A stretch of 10,618 bases of DNA from Halieaceae bacterium (lineage in GTDB: Bacteria > Pseudomonadota > Gammaproteobacteria > Pseudomonadales > Halieaceae): the NCBI GenBank assembly GCA_018666295.1, contig JABIZW010000036.1, positions 1 through 10,618 on the forward strand, read 5' to 3'. Under the pieces are notes generated by a model, which saw nothing but the letters and a program-made list of their open reading frames with translations, did not search any database and had not been told where the DNA came from. The translations under genes were made by a program, and so were the position numbers. Shown in pieces: positions 1 to 6,000 of the stretch. Each line of letters starts with the position of its first letter. Position 1 is the stretch's first letter.

Positions 1-1067
1 CCCAGCCAGTGACCGGCTCGATGCATGTAAAAGTCGGTGTAAGCGCCCGCGTCAATCAACTCCTCAACATCACCCGACAAAAGACCTAACTCAACCAAAC
101 CCTCGGTGATGACCTGCACCGTCACGTCGTGAGGCCGATTCCATTTTGCCCCAGGCTTAGTCGCTGAAATGGCCGCAAGTTGAGACTTCAAGACCACGTT
201 GTAAATAGCGCGCTGCTCCTCACTGAAACGACCGCTCACGGGGAACGTCCGCGTAATGTCTGCCGCATAGCCTTGATACTCACAGCCGGCATCGATCAGA
301 ACAAGGTCACCGTCCACCATTTTCGCATCGTTGTCGGTGTAATGTAGGCAACAGGCATTTTTTCCACTGCCGACAATAGAGTTGTAGGCAACGAAACGCG
401 CACCATGTTCAGCGAAATCATGCTGTATCGCTGATTCTAGGTGATACTCGTATCGTCCAGGACTGCATTCACGCATGGCTCTGCAATGTGCTTGAGCGCT
501 GATGTCTGCGGCACGCTGCATCAGTCGTATTTCGGCATCCGATTTAATCAAGCGGTGCTCATGAAGCAAAAAGGCAAGATCGGAAATATCACCAGGGGGC
601 TTGGCGCCGGTTCGTACTTTAGCGCGAATTTGGTTGACCCACCCTAGGACCCGTCGATCAAAACCATCGTCGTGTCCCATGGAATAATAAATCGTTGAGC
701 GTCCCTCGATCAGACCCGGAGCAATGTCATCGATGTCGCCAACTGGATACGCATCATTCATTCCAAAGTTCGCCACCACGCCTTCAGCCCCTTGCCGATA
801 TCCGTCCCAAAGCTCGCGCTCAGGATCGCGGTCTCGGCAAAACATCAACACTTGGCCCTGCCGTCTGCCCGGCAGTAAGACAAGTACTGCGTCGGGTTCC
901 ATAAATCCGGTCAAGTAAAAGAAGTCACTGTCCTGTCGAAACGGGTAATCGGTATCTCTGCTTCGTGTCACTTCTTTTGCAGAAGGAATAATGGCGACGC
1001 TGTTGGGCATCATCTCTGACATCAACCGCTTTCTTCTCGCGGCGTATTCTGACTTACTTATTTTCAA
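1..1067 (-). CDS. pepP: Xaa-Pro aminopeptidase (aminopeptidase P), C-terminus cut by window edge
   Basis: Metallopeptidase of the M24B family that removes the N-terminal residue from peptides with proline in second position; cytoplasmic, two Mn ions per active site. I read 355 complete codons; the family is about 440 residues, so roughly the last 85 lie beyond the left edge. The N-terminal domain has the typical EVTRSRDTDYPFRQDSDFF segment. The metal-binding segment LIDAGCEYQGYAADITRTFP supplies Asp259 and Asp270, and GHWLG near the edge supplies His353 (E. coli Asp260, Asp271, His354). The two glutamate ligands are outside the window. The start is taken as TTG at 1067: it overlaps the TGA of ygfB, has GGGAG 8 bases upstream, and gives an N-terminus (MKISKSEYAARRKRL) aligning with E. 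coli PepP from its beginning. The nearest in-frame ATG would remove about 15 conserved residues. Cotranscribed and probably translationally coupled with ygfB. Confidence 0.95.
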   Translation of the reverse strand, partial: MKISKSEYAARRKRLMSEMMPNSVAIIPSAKEVTRSRDTDYPFRQDSDFFYLTGFMEPDAVLVLLPGRRQGQVLMFCRDRDPERELWDGYRQGAEGVVANFGMNDAYPVGDIDDIAPGLIEGRSTIYYSMGHDDGFDRRVLGWVNQIRAKVRTGAKPPGDISDLAFLLHEHRLIKSDAEIRLMQRAADISAQAHCRAMRECSPGRYEYHLESAIQHDFAEHGARFVAYNSIVGSGKNACCLHYTDNDAKMVDGDLVLIDAGCEYQGYAADITRTFPVSGRFSEEQRAIYNVVLKSQLAAISATKPGAKWNRPHDVTVQVITEGLVELGLLSGDVEELIDAGAYTDFYMHRAGHWL

Positions 1068-1687
1068 GACTCGGACTCCCTATTATTTATCGCATCTTGC
1101 ACAATACTGACGGCGGCTAAGCGCACGTAGTCTACCAATTCTTCAAGCTCCCTCTCAGCTTCCTCAGTCTCTACTGGATCAGACTCTACCTGAGCGATAG
1201 CGGCAAAATCTTTTAGCACATCGGCCACTTCAGACTGAATAGCCACACCGGTTGCGTCACGCACCGTCATTCCCTCAGTAAAGCCCGATATAAAGCCTGT
1301 CACCCAGTTTGAGAAAGACCTAAGCCGCTGCTCAATAGGGTCGTCATCATCCGGGATCAGCAATCTAAAAGCGTAGTCGGTATCAACGATGGCCGACATT
1401 GTTGACAAATTTAGGCGAGACACCATGTCAACTAACTCTCCTTGCACTTGCACCCCAACGGCTTTCTCAACCGACACGAGCGTCTGCTCTAAATGGTGAC
1501 TGTCATCGGGGTCAAATCCTGCACCCATCAGACCGACCAATGCCCCGTGCAATTCGGACGGGTTTAGTGTCAGTCCCGCATTAAATAGTTGGTCGGCTAT
1601 TTCTTCCCATTCAGGCATTTCCTCAAAGGCGCCCAGCAAGTCCAGCATGATAATTTCGCTTCTATAGGCCTGTGCGTTATCAAGCAT
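1064..1687 (-). CDS. ygfB: UPF0149 / YecA-family protein (YgfB-like)
   Basis: A 207-residue acidic protein of the UPF0149 family. Family signs are the LHGALVGLMGAG segment (family pattern L/M-H-G-x-x-x-G), the NWVTGFISGF helix (E. coli YgfB has GWVNHFLLGL), and the C-terminal block with an acidic run followed by LEELVDYVRLAAVSI. The biochemical role is poorly defined in the family; in Pseudomonas a YgfB homologue has been linked to regulation of ampDh3 and beta-lactam tolerance. Its place directly before pepP is the standard gammaproteobacterial order. The start is uncertain: ATG at 1687 has no visible ribosome site. In-frame ATG at 1648 (MLDLLGAFEEMPEW) would give a protein of 194 residues, closer to E. 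coli YgfB, and has only a weak GAAG upstream. No signal peptide or membrane segment is seen. Confidence 0.9.
   Translation of the reverse strand: MLDNAQAYRSEIIMLDLLGAFEEMPEWEEIADQLFNAGLTLNPSELHGALVGLMGAGFDPDDSHHLEQTLVSVEKAVGVQVQGELVDMVSRLNLSTMSAIVDTDYAFRLLIPDDDDPIEQRLRSFSNWVTGFISGFTEGMTVRDATGVAIQSEVADVLKDFAAIAQVESDPVETEEAERELEELVDYVRLAAVSIVQDAINNRESES
1076..1080 (-). promoter_or_regulatory. Shine-Dalgarno GGGAG for pepP TTG start
   Basis: On the minus strand GGGAG ends 8 bases before TTG at 1067. It lies inside the last codons of ygfB and is the main reason for choosing the TTG start of pepP over later ATG codons. Confidence 0.6.
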
Positions 1688-1703
1688 TCAGGCGTGTCTT
1701 TGA

Positions 1704-1732
1704 TTGACCCGTATGGGCCGCTTACCTATAGT
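1704..1732 (+). promoter_or_regulatory. Sigma70-type promoter for zapB-like/zapA
   Basis: TTGACC (1704-1709) and TATAGT (1727-1732) are separated by exactly 17 bases, giving a predicted transcript start near 1739, about 25 bases before the GTG of the ZapB-like gene. The -10 core CTATAG is palindromic, so the same bases could form a weaker -10 (TATAGG) for ygfB-pepP on the other strand, but I find no good -35 there. Seen by eye only. Confidence 0.6.
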
Positions 1733-1763
1733 GAAGCCGAATAAGGAAGAGGGTGCAATCTAA

Positions 1764-1973
1764 GTGTCAGATAAGCTTGTTAAAACACTTGAATCTAAAG
1801 TGGGTGACCTTATCGACCTCAGCACCGAACTGAAGTTAGAAAACCAAGCCCTCAAAAAACGCCTGACTGATCTTCAGCATGAAAAACGCGAGTTGCTCGA
1901 ACGGCAGAGGAAGTCAGGTGACTATATCGAGCGATCAATCAGCCGACTCAAGGCGCTGGAGAGTAACCAATAA
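1764..1973 (+). CDS. ZapB-like coiled-coil protein (TIGR02449 family)
   Basis: A 69-residue, highly charged protein that is almost entirely one predicted coiled coil: a leucine/hydrophobic heptad pattern runs from about residue 4 (KLVKTLESKV) to about 53, rich in Glu, Lys and Arg, with no cysteine, membrane segment or signal peptide. Small proteins of this type sit directly upstream of zapA in many gammaproteobacteria and resemble ZapB, which binds ZapA at the division ring; that role is inferred from context and shape. The start is GTG at 1764, preceded by a purine-rich AAGGAAGAGGG about 10 bases away. Its TAA shares one base with the zapA start (TAATG), implying translational coupling and a matched supply of both proteins. 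Confidence 0.85.
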   Translation: MSDKLVKTLESKVGDLIDLSTELKLENQALKKRLTDLQHEKRELLERQRKSGDYIERSISRLKALESNQ

Positions 1974-2281
1974 TGCGCCAGCACACGGTGAGCATCGATA
2001 TATTAGACAAGAGCTATCAGGTCGCTTGTGAACCGGAACAAGAACAAGAGCTGCAGCAAGCCGCACGTGATCTCGATGATCAGATGCGCGCCATTCGATC
2101 GACCGGCAAGGTCATCGGGCTTGAGCGGGTAGCCATTATGGCTGCCCTTAATCTCAGCCATCAGGTGCTGCTGCTTCAATCAGGTGTGCAGCTCGATGAT
2201 TCCCAAGAGGATCAGATTAAGGGCATGACCAGTCGTATTGATGAGGCTTTGTTTCAGCTGCGGCAATTTGAAATTTCTTAA
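1973..2281 (+). CDS. zapA: Cell division protein ZapA
   Basis: A 102-residue protein that binds FtsZ polymers in the cytoplasm and promotes bundling and ring stability. The N-terminal beta-rich part (HTVSIDILDKSYQVACEPEQ) is the usual ZapA globular domain. The segment IGLERVAIMAALNLSHQVL, about residues 48-66, matches the conserved helix entry of the family, and the rest is the long dimerisation coiled coil ending QLRQFEIS. Length is typical (about 100-110). The ATG overlaps the TAA of the upstream coiled-coil gene by one base, with GGAG 11 bases upstream. The 6S RNA gene begins about 33 bases after its stop, as in E. coli and Pseudomonas. Confidence 0.95.
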   Translation: MRQHTVSIDILDKSYQVACEPEQEQELQQAARDLDDQMRAIRSTGKVIGLERVAIMAALNLSHQVLLLQSGVQLDDSQEDQIKGMTSRIDEALFQLRQFEIS

Positions 2282-2301
2282 TCCAAACGTCCAGAGTCGG
2301 C

Positions 2302-2307
2302 TATACT
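2302..2307 (+). promoter_or_regulatory. -10 box of the 6S RNA promoter
   Basis: TATACT lies 7 bases before the predicted 5' end of 6S RNA at about 2314. A -35 is poor (TTAATC at 2278-2283 with 18 bases between), so the promoter may lean on the -10 or on an activator, and read-through from the zapA promoter is also possible. Confidence 0.5.
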
Positions 2308-2313
2308 TCGCAA

Positions 2314-2488
2314 TGACCTGGTGTATTTGCTAGACCGTCAGTCCTCGAGCCGATAAAGCACCACCCGGAGATGTCCACCTCTGCTGTTGTGCAAGCCCGG
2401 CGCGACCGGGACGCCTGATGCAGAATGGGGATCACCACCTTGAACCGCTACGGTTCAAGGGCGACACCGTCGGCGGTACTCTGGGTCA
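2314..2488 (+). ncRNA. ssrS: 6S RNA
   Basis: About 175 nt (E. coli 184). 6S RNA mimics an open promoter, sequesters sigma70 RNA polymerase in stationary phase, and is released by synthesis of a short product RNA. The ends pair: TGACCTGG at 2314-2321 against CTGGGTCA at 2481-2488, with two G-U pairs. The strand around the transcription bubble, CAGTCCTCGAGCCGATA (2339-2355), matches E. coli CAGTCCCCTGAGCCGATA closely, placing the product-RNA start opposite T2354 (nt 41; E. coli 44). On the 3' side there is a hairpin CCCGG-CGCGA-CCGGG (2396-2410), equivalent to the small E. coli hairpin. A perfect 10-bp stem CCTTGAACCG/CGGTTCAAGG (2438-2460) follows, nearly as in E. coli. Location between zapA and fau is the classical one. 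Exact ends are estimates. Confidence 0.95.
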
Positions 2489-2498
2489 GATTTTTTTT
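2489..2498 (+). terminator. T-tract after the 6S RNA closing stem
   Basis: Eight consecutive T residues (2491-2498) follow the 3' strand of the 6S RNA closing stem, so stem plus T-tract could act as an intrinsic terminator or attenuator between ssrS and fau. In E. coli 6S RNA is cut from a longer ssrS-fau transcript, so termination here need not be complete. Confidence 0.4.
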
Positions 2499-2513
2499 GA
2501 GACGTTTCACACC

Positions 2514-3071
2514 ATGCTGGAACTGAAAACTGCGATCCGTGCCAAGATTCTTGAGGAGCGCCGAAGGCTGTCAGCTCAAGCTCGGCGAGAGAAAAGCGAG
2601 ATAATTCTCGATACCCTTCAAGCCTGGGCGCCATTTTTAACCGCGTCCACTATAGCAACATACATTCCACTCAAAACAGAGGTGGACGTTTCACCCCTGT
2701 TGGAACGCGCAGGACATGCCCGCCGATTCGTTGCTCCACGAACCTTGGCGGATTTCGAAATGAGTTTTCATGAACTTTCCCAAGACACCCCGCTGCTGAC
2801 AGGCTCGGGTAACGTCATGCAACCACCCGACTCCACTCCGGAAAGACCACTTGAGGACATTGATCTGTTTTTGGTGCCGCTCGCCGCCTGTGACGGTCAG
2901 GGCAACCGCTTGGGCTTTGGCAAGGGCTACTACGATCGCGCACTCGCGTCCGCGCTCGGGTTCAAGCTGGGCATCGGTTTCAGGTGTCAGTTGGTAGAGG
3001 CTGTGCCAGTGGATCACTACGACGTCAGGCTCGACGGCTTTCTTAGTGAAGAGGGTCTGCTCTGTTTTTAA
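2514..3071 (+). CDS. fau: 5-formyltetrahydrofolate cyclo-ligase
   Basis: ATP-dependent cyclisation of 5-formyl-THF to 5,10-methenyl-THF (also called ygfA or MTHFS), a folate salvage step in the cytoplasm. With ATG at 2514 the protein has 185 residues (E. coli 182). The N-terminal helix KTAIRAKILEERRRLS carries the ATP-site basic residues. IATYIPLKTEVDVSPLL follows, then the glycine-rich nucleotide site NRLGFGKGYYDRAL and the C-terminal DVRLDGFLSEEGLL, all typical. The frame stays open upstream to 2418, but those bases are 6S RNA, so the longer version is an artefact. The chosen ATG has only a weak GAGA site 11 bases upstream. It lies about 25 bases after the 6S RNA end, the usual ssrS-fau pairing, which suggests growth-phase-linked expression. 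Confidence 0.93.
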   Translation: MLELKTAIRAKILEERRRLSAQARREKSEIILDTLQAWAPFLTASTIATYIPLKTEVDVSPLLERAGHARRFVAPRTLADFEMSFHELSQDTPLLTGSGNVMQPPDSTPERPLEDIDLFLVPLAACDGQGNRLGFGKGYYDRALASALGFKLGIGFRCQLVEAVPVDHYDVRLDGFLSEEGLLCF

Positions 3072-3110
3072 GTTTTGAGGTGCCCTTACAAACCGCAATA
3101 AGCGCTCGCC

Positions 3111-3248
3111 TTAGTCTAACTCTTGGGACCAAACCTGACCTGAGGTGTCTGTAGCCTCACCCTCGCGTGCGGTTAACGCACTTGCCGTAATAACAACCAC
3201 AAACCCCATTAACAGGGCCGTAAATAGCCCTGGCTTTCTATTCCCCAC
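3111..3248 (-). CDS. Possible 45-residue membrane or secreted small protein
   Basis: Not recognised. A minus-strand frame starting with GTG at 3248 (GGGGG a few bases upstream) encodes a basic start GNRKPG, a hydrophobic stretch LFTALLMGFVVVITASALTA (about residues 8-27), then an acidic polar tail ending WSQELD. This resembles a signal peptide or single membrane anchor followed by a short soluble tail. A later in-frame ATG would give 32 residues. It lies 73 bases after the ilvA stop on the same strand and does not overlap fau, so it could be read from the ilvA transcript. Against it: short, non-ATG start, no homologue recalled. Function unknown. Confidence 0.3.
   Translation of the reverse strand: MGNRKPGLFTALLMGFVVVITASALTAREGEATDTSGQVWSQELD
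3213..3232. other. Inverted repeat CAGGGC/GCCCTG
   Basis: Perfect 6-bp arms (3213-3218 and 3227-3232) with an 8-base loop, between the convergent fau and ilvA genes. On the plus strand it is followed by GCTTTCTATT rather than a clean T-run, so it is at most a weak terminator for fau. It lies inside the possible small minus-strand gene. Confidence 0.25.
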
Positions 3249-3321
3249 AACGCCCCCAGCGAGTTCTTTCGTTCATTCCCCGCTAAAGATGGCGAGTTGT
3301 CATGATCATAATGGTAATTTT

Positions 3322-4863
3322 TCACAAATCAACCGGCTTTAAATATTCACGATACGCAGGATTTTCTGTTTCTTCCCAGTATCTGAAGCCAATGCCATTC
3401 AATGTTGCAATCAAGCGCCCACCAAAACCCTCCGCACCGGTAAAACCAACCAAGATTCGCCCATAAGCGGCACCGTGATTGCGGTAGTGGAACATCGAAA
3501 TATTGAACTCCGACCCCAACGCGTCAAGAAACGTCATGAGAGCGCCGGGCCGCTCAGGGAATTCAACACGAAACACGTGCTCCTGGGACCCATTGGCGGT
3601 CAACTTACCACCAATCATATGCCGCACATGAAGCTTTGCCATTTCGTTGTCAGTCAAGTCCACGACGCTGTAACCACAATGCTCAAGATTTCCGGTTAAG
3701 TCACTGACATCCCGACTTTGTGGCACAACCGTAAGACCGACAAAGACGCGAGCATCGGTGTCGCTGCCCGCTCGATAATTGAACTCTGTGATATTGCGTT
3801 TACCGATCGTGCGGCAAAAGGCTCTAAACGCACCGGGCTCCTCGGGGATCGTAACGCTCAAAACAGCTTCGCGTCGCTCACCAATATCAGTTCGCTCAGA
3901 AATGTAGCGCAACCGGTCAAAGTTAGTATTGGCGCCACTGAGAACAGCAACGACCCGTTTCCCCGTCAGGTCATGCTCGGCCAAGTAGGTCTTCATACCC
4001 GCGATCGCAAGCGCGCCAGCCGGCTCAGCAATTGCGCGAGTGTCTTCAAAGATATCTTTGACTGCGGCGCACATCTCGTCAGTACTTGCGGTAATGATGT
4101 CATCCACATATTGCTCAATAACGCGATGCGTCTCTTTCCCCACCCTTGCAACAGCGCAGCCATCGGCAAACAACCCCACTGAATCCAACGTCACACGCTC
4201 ACTATTTTGACGCGCGGCTAGCGCACAAGCCGCATCTGCGGGCTCAACACCAATGACCATGACCTCGGGCCAGACGTGTTTGAGAAACACTGCCATGCCC
4301 GACAAAAGACCGCCGCCTCCACAGGGAATAAATACATAATCCGCAGGGCTTGGTAATTGACGAGAAACCTCAAGACCCACCGTGCCTTGGCCAGCAATGA
4401 CATCAGGGTCGTCGAAGGGGTGAAGATAGATTGCACCGCGTTCCGCCACAAGCCGACTGGCGAATTCAGAGGCTTGGTCAAAGGCGTCACCCTGAAGGAC
4501 CACATTGGCGCCTCGTCGCTTAACGGCATCGACCTTTATAGAGGGCGTAGTGACAGGCATGACAATCGTGGCGTCCACACCCAGTTTTTGAGCAGCGAGC
4601 GCAACGCCCTGTGCATGATTGCCGGCCGAGGCCGCAACGACACCACGTGCGCGCTCTTCATCCGTTAAAGATGACATTTTGTTGTAGGCGCCACGACATT
4701 TGAAACTAAAAATAGGCTGCAAGTCTTCGCGCTTGAGGTGTACGTCACAGTTCAAACGCTCTGACAGTGAGGGCGCGTGTGTCAATGGCGTCTTAGTGGC
4801 CACGTCATACACATTGGCGTTCAAAATTTTTTCTATGTAAGGGTCTGTCATCGTCCAGTGCAT
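3322..4863 (-). CDS. ilvA: Threonine ammonia-lyase, biosynthetic (long form)
   Basis: PLP-dependent deamination of L-threonine to 2-oxobutanoate, the first committed step of isoleucine synthesis, in the cytoplasm. Length is 513 residues (E. coli IlvA 514). The catalytic domain shows KREDLQP, the PLP lysine in SFKCRGAYNKM (Lys55), SAGNHAQG (79-86), and the phosphate-binding loop GGGG (182-185). The C-terminal third holds two tandem ACT-like regulatory units, beginning near AVLSVTIPEEPGAF and HVFRVEFPERPGAL, which in the family bind isoleucine (inhibitor) and valine (activator). The second unit ends with ENPAYREYL, like E. coli. The long form marks the anabolic, feedback-controlled enzyme rather than catabolic TdcB. 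Start: ATG 4863 or ATG 4851 (MTDPYIEK); neither has a clear ribosome site. It lies 64 bases after fba on the same strand, so it may be part of that transcript; I found no convincing promoter or terminator in the gap. Confidence 0.95.
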   Translation of the reverse strand: MHWTMTDPYIEKILNANVYDVATKTPLTHAPSLSERLNCDVHLKREDLQPIFSFKCRGAYNKMSSLTDEERARGVVAASAGNHAQGVALAAQKLGVDATIVMPVTTPSIKVDAVKRRGANVVLQGDAFDQASEFASRLVAERGAIYLHPFDDPDVIAGQGTVGLEVSRQLPSPADYVFIPCGGGGLLSGMAVFLKHVWPEVMVIGVEPADAACALAARQNSERVTLDSVGLFADGCAVARVGKETHRVIEQYVDDIITASTDEMCAAVKDIFEDTRAIAEPAGALAIAGMKTYLAEHDLTGKRVVAVLSGANTNFDRLRYISERTDIGERREAVLSVTIPEEPGAFRAFCRTIGKRNITEFNYRAGSDTDARVFVGLTVVPQSRDVSDLTGNLEHCGYSVVDLTDNEMAKLHVRHMIGGKLTANGSQEHVFRVEFPERPGALMTFLDALGSEFNISMFHYRNHGAAYGRILVGFTGAEGFGGRLIATLNGIGFRYWEETENPAYREYLKPVDL

Positions 4864-4927
4864 CGGAAAAAACTGGAGTTTACGCGATTATGTCAGTCAT
4901 CGCCGCCACCGATCTTATATCCGCTGG

Positions 4928-5977
4928 CTAAAGGGTCCCCGCACTATAGCGTTCTTGCATTTCCGCGAGTGACAGGGGCTTAAGCTGAGAAGCATGCCCG
5001 GCACAACCGAAGGCTTCGTACCTCGCAATGCAAATATCGCGCATGGCCACCAAACTCTCATTAAAGTATTTCCGAGGATCAAACTCTGCCGGGTTTTCAG
5101 CAAGGAATCGGCGTATCGCGCCGGTGGAGGCGAGCCGAAGGTCCGTGTCAATATTGATCTTACGAACACCGTGTTTAATACCCTCAACCACTTGTTCAAC
5201 CGGTACGCCATAGGTCTCCGGGATTTCACCACCGAATTTATTAATAATGTGTAACCAGTCTTGGGGCACGGCTGACGACCCGTGCATGACCAGGTGCGTC
5301 TCGGGAATATTGGCATGAATCGCTTTAATGCGATCAATCGCCAGAATATCGCCAGTTGGGGGGCGCGTGAACTTGTAGGCTCCGTGACTCGTTCCACAGG
5401 CGATGGCAAGCGCATCGACACCGGTATCTGCAACAAATTGCTTGGCCTCGTCCGGATCAGTGAGCATCTGTTCGTGCGTCAACTTGCCTGCGGCACCCAC
5501 GCCGTCTTCCTCTCCGGCCTCTCCAGTCTCGAGCGATCCCAGACAACCTAATTCACCCTCGACAGACACGCCACAGGCATGAGACATGTCCACTACCTGT
5601 GCGGTCACTCGCGCGTTGTAGTCATAATCCATTGGCGTCTTGCCGTCGCTGCCCAGCGACCCGTCCATCATGACCGACGTGAACCCTAATTGGATCGATC
5701 GCTGGCACACTGCTGGAGATGTTCCGTGGTCTTGATGCACAACAATGGGTATGTCAGGAAACTCCGTTGCAGCAGCTTCCATCAGTGCACGAAGAAAAGG
5801 AGCGCCGGCGTATTTCCTTGCACCCGCGCTGGCTTGCATGATTACAGGTGCGTCGCAGTGTGCGGCGGCCTCCATAATGGCGCGTGTCTGCTCTAAATTG
5901 TTGACGTTAAAGGCTGGAACACCAAACTGGTGTTCAGCAGCGTAATCGAGTAACTGCCTCATGCTGACTAGGGCCAT
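4928..5977 (-). CDS. fba: Fructose-bisphosphate aldolase, class II (type B)
   Basis: Zn-dependent reversible aldol reaction joining DHAP and glyceraldehyde-3-phosphate to fructose-1,6-bisphosphate (and DHAP plus E4P to sedoheptulose-1,7-bisphosphate in type-B relatives). Length is 349 residues. The start MALVSMRQLLDYAAE and the GVPAFNVNNLEQTRAIMEAA block are characteristic of the class IIB (CbbA-like) group rather than E. coli FbaA. Active-site features are HQDHG (81-85, catalytic Asp83, Zn ligand His84), VEGELGCLG around Glu142, GTSHGAYK (Zn ligand His198), HGSS (Zn ligand His232) and the phosphate-binding KINIDTDLRLA. The ATG has a strong AGGAG 6 bases upstream. It lies 23 bases after pgk. 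No pyruvate kinase gene separates pgk and fba, as it does in some other proteobacteria. Confidence 0.97.
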   Translation of the reverse strand: MALVSMRQLLDYAAEHQFGVPAFNVNNLEQTRAIMEAAAHCDAPVIMQASAGARKYAGAPFLRALMEAAATEFPDIPIVVHQDHGTSPAVCQRSIQLGFTSVMMDGSLGSDGKTPMDYDYNARVTAQVVDMSHACGVSVEGELGCLGSLETGEAGEEDGVGAAGKLTHEQMLTDPDEAKQFVADTGVDALAIACGTSHGAYKFTRPPTGDILAIDRIKAIHANIPETHLVMHGSSAVPQDWLHIINKFGGEIPETYGVPVEQVVEGIKHGVRKINIDTDLRLASTGAIRRFLAENPAEFDPRKYFNESLVAMRDICIARYEAFGCAGHASQLKPLSLAEMQERYSAGTL

Positions 5978-6000
5978 ATCCTTCTCCTATTATGCACGAC

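Noticed and set aside
2396..2410. CCCGG-CGCGA-CCGGG hairpin as an independent terminator
   Set aside because: It is an internal hairpin of 6S RNA with an E. coli equivalent and has no T-run after it.
2418..2513. N-terminal extension of the cyclo-ligase gene
   Set aside because: These bases form the conserved 3' half of 6S RNA and the extra residues have no family counterpart.
2691..3098. 135-codon minus-strand frame opposite fau
   Set aside because: Antisense to a well-conserved gene, no recognisable domain, no ribosome site; a shadow of the fau codons.
3145..3342. 65-codon plus-strand frame between fau and ilvA
   Set aside because: Low-complexity Pro/Ser/Ala/Asn composition, no ribosome site, and opposite a more protein-like minus-strand frame.
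3718..4182. 154-codon plus-strand frame opposite ilvA
   Set aside because: Lies fully within the conserved ilvA coding region and its product shows no coherent protein pattern.
4864..4927. GCGAT/ATCGC inverted repeat as a terminator between fba and ilvA
   Set aside because: Five-bp stem with a ten-base loop and the T-run is displaced; too weak to call.
4915..5436. 173-codon minus-strand frame overlapping fba in another frame
   Set aside because: fba is unambiguous here with all active-site residues; the alternate frame is a by-product of codon bias.
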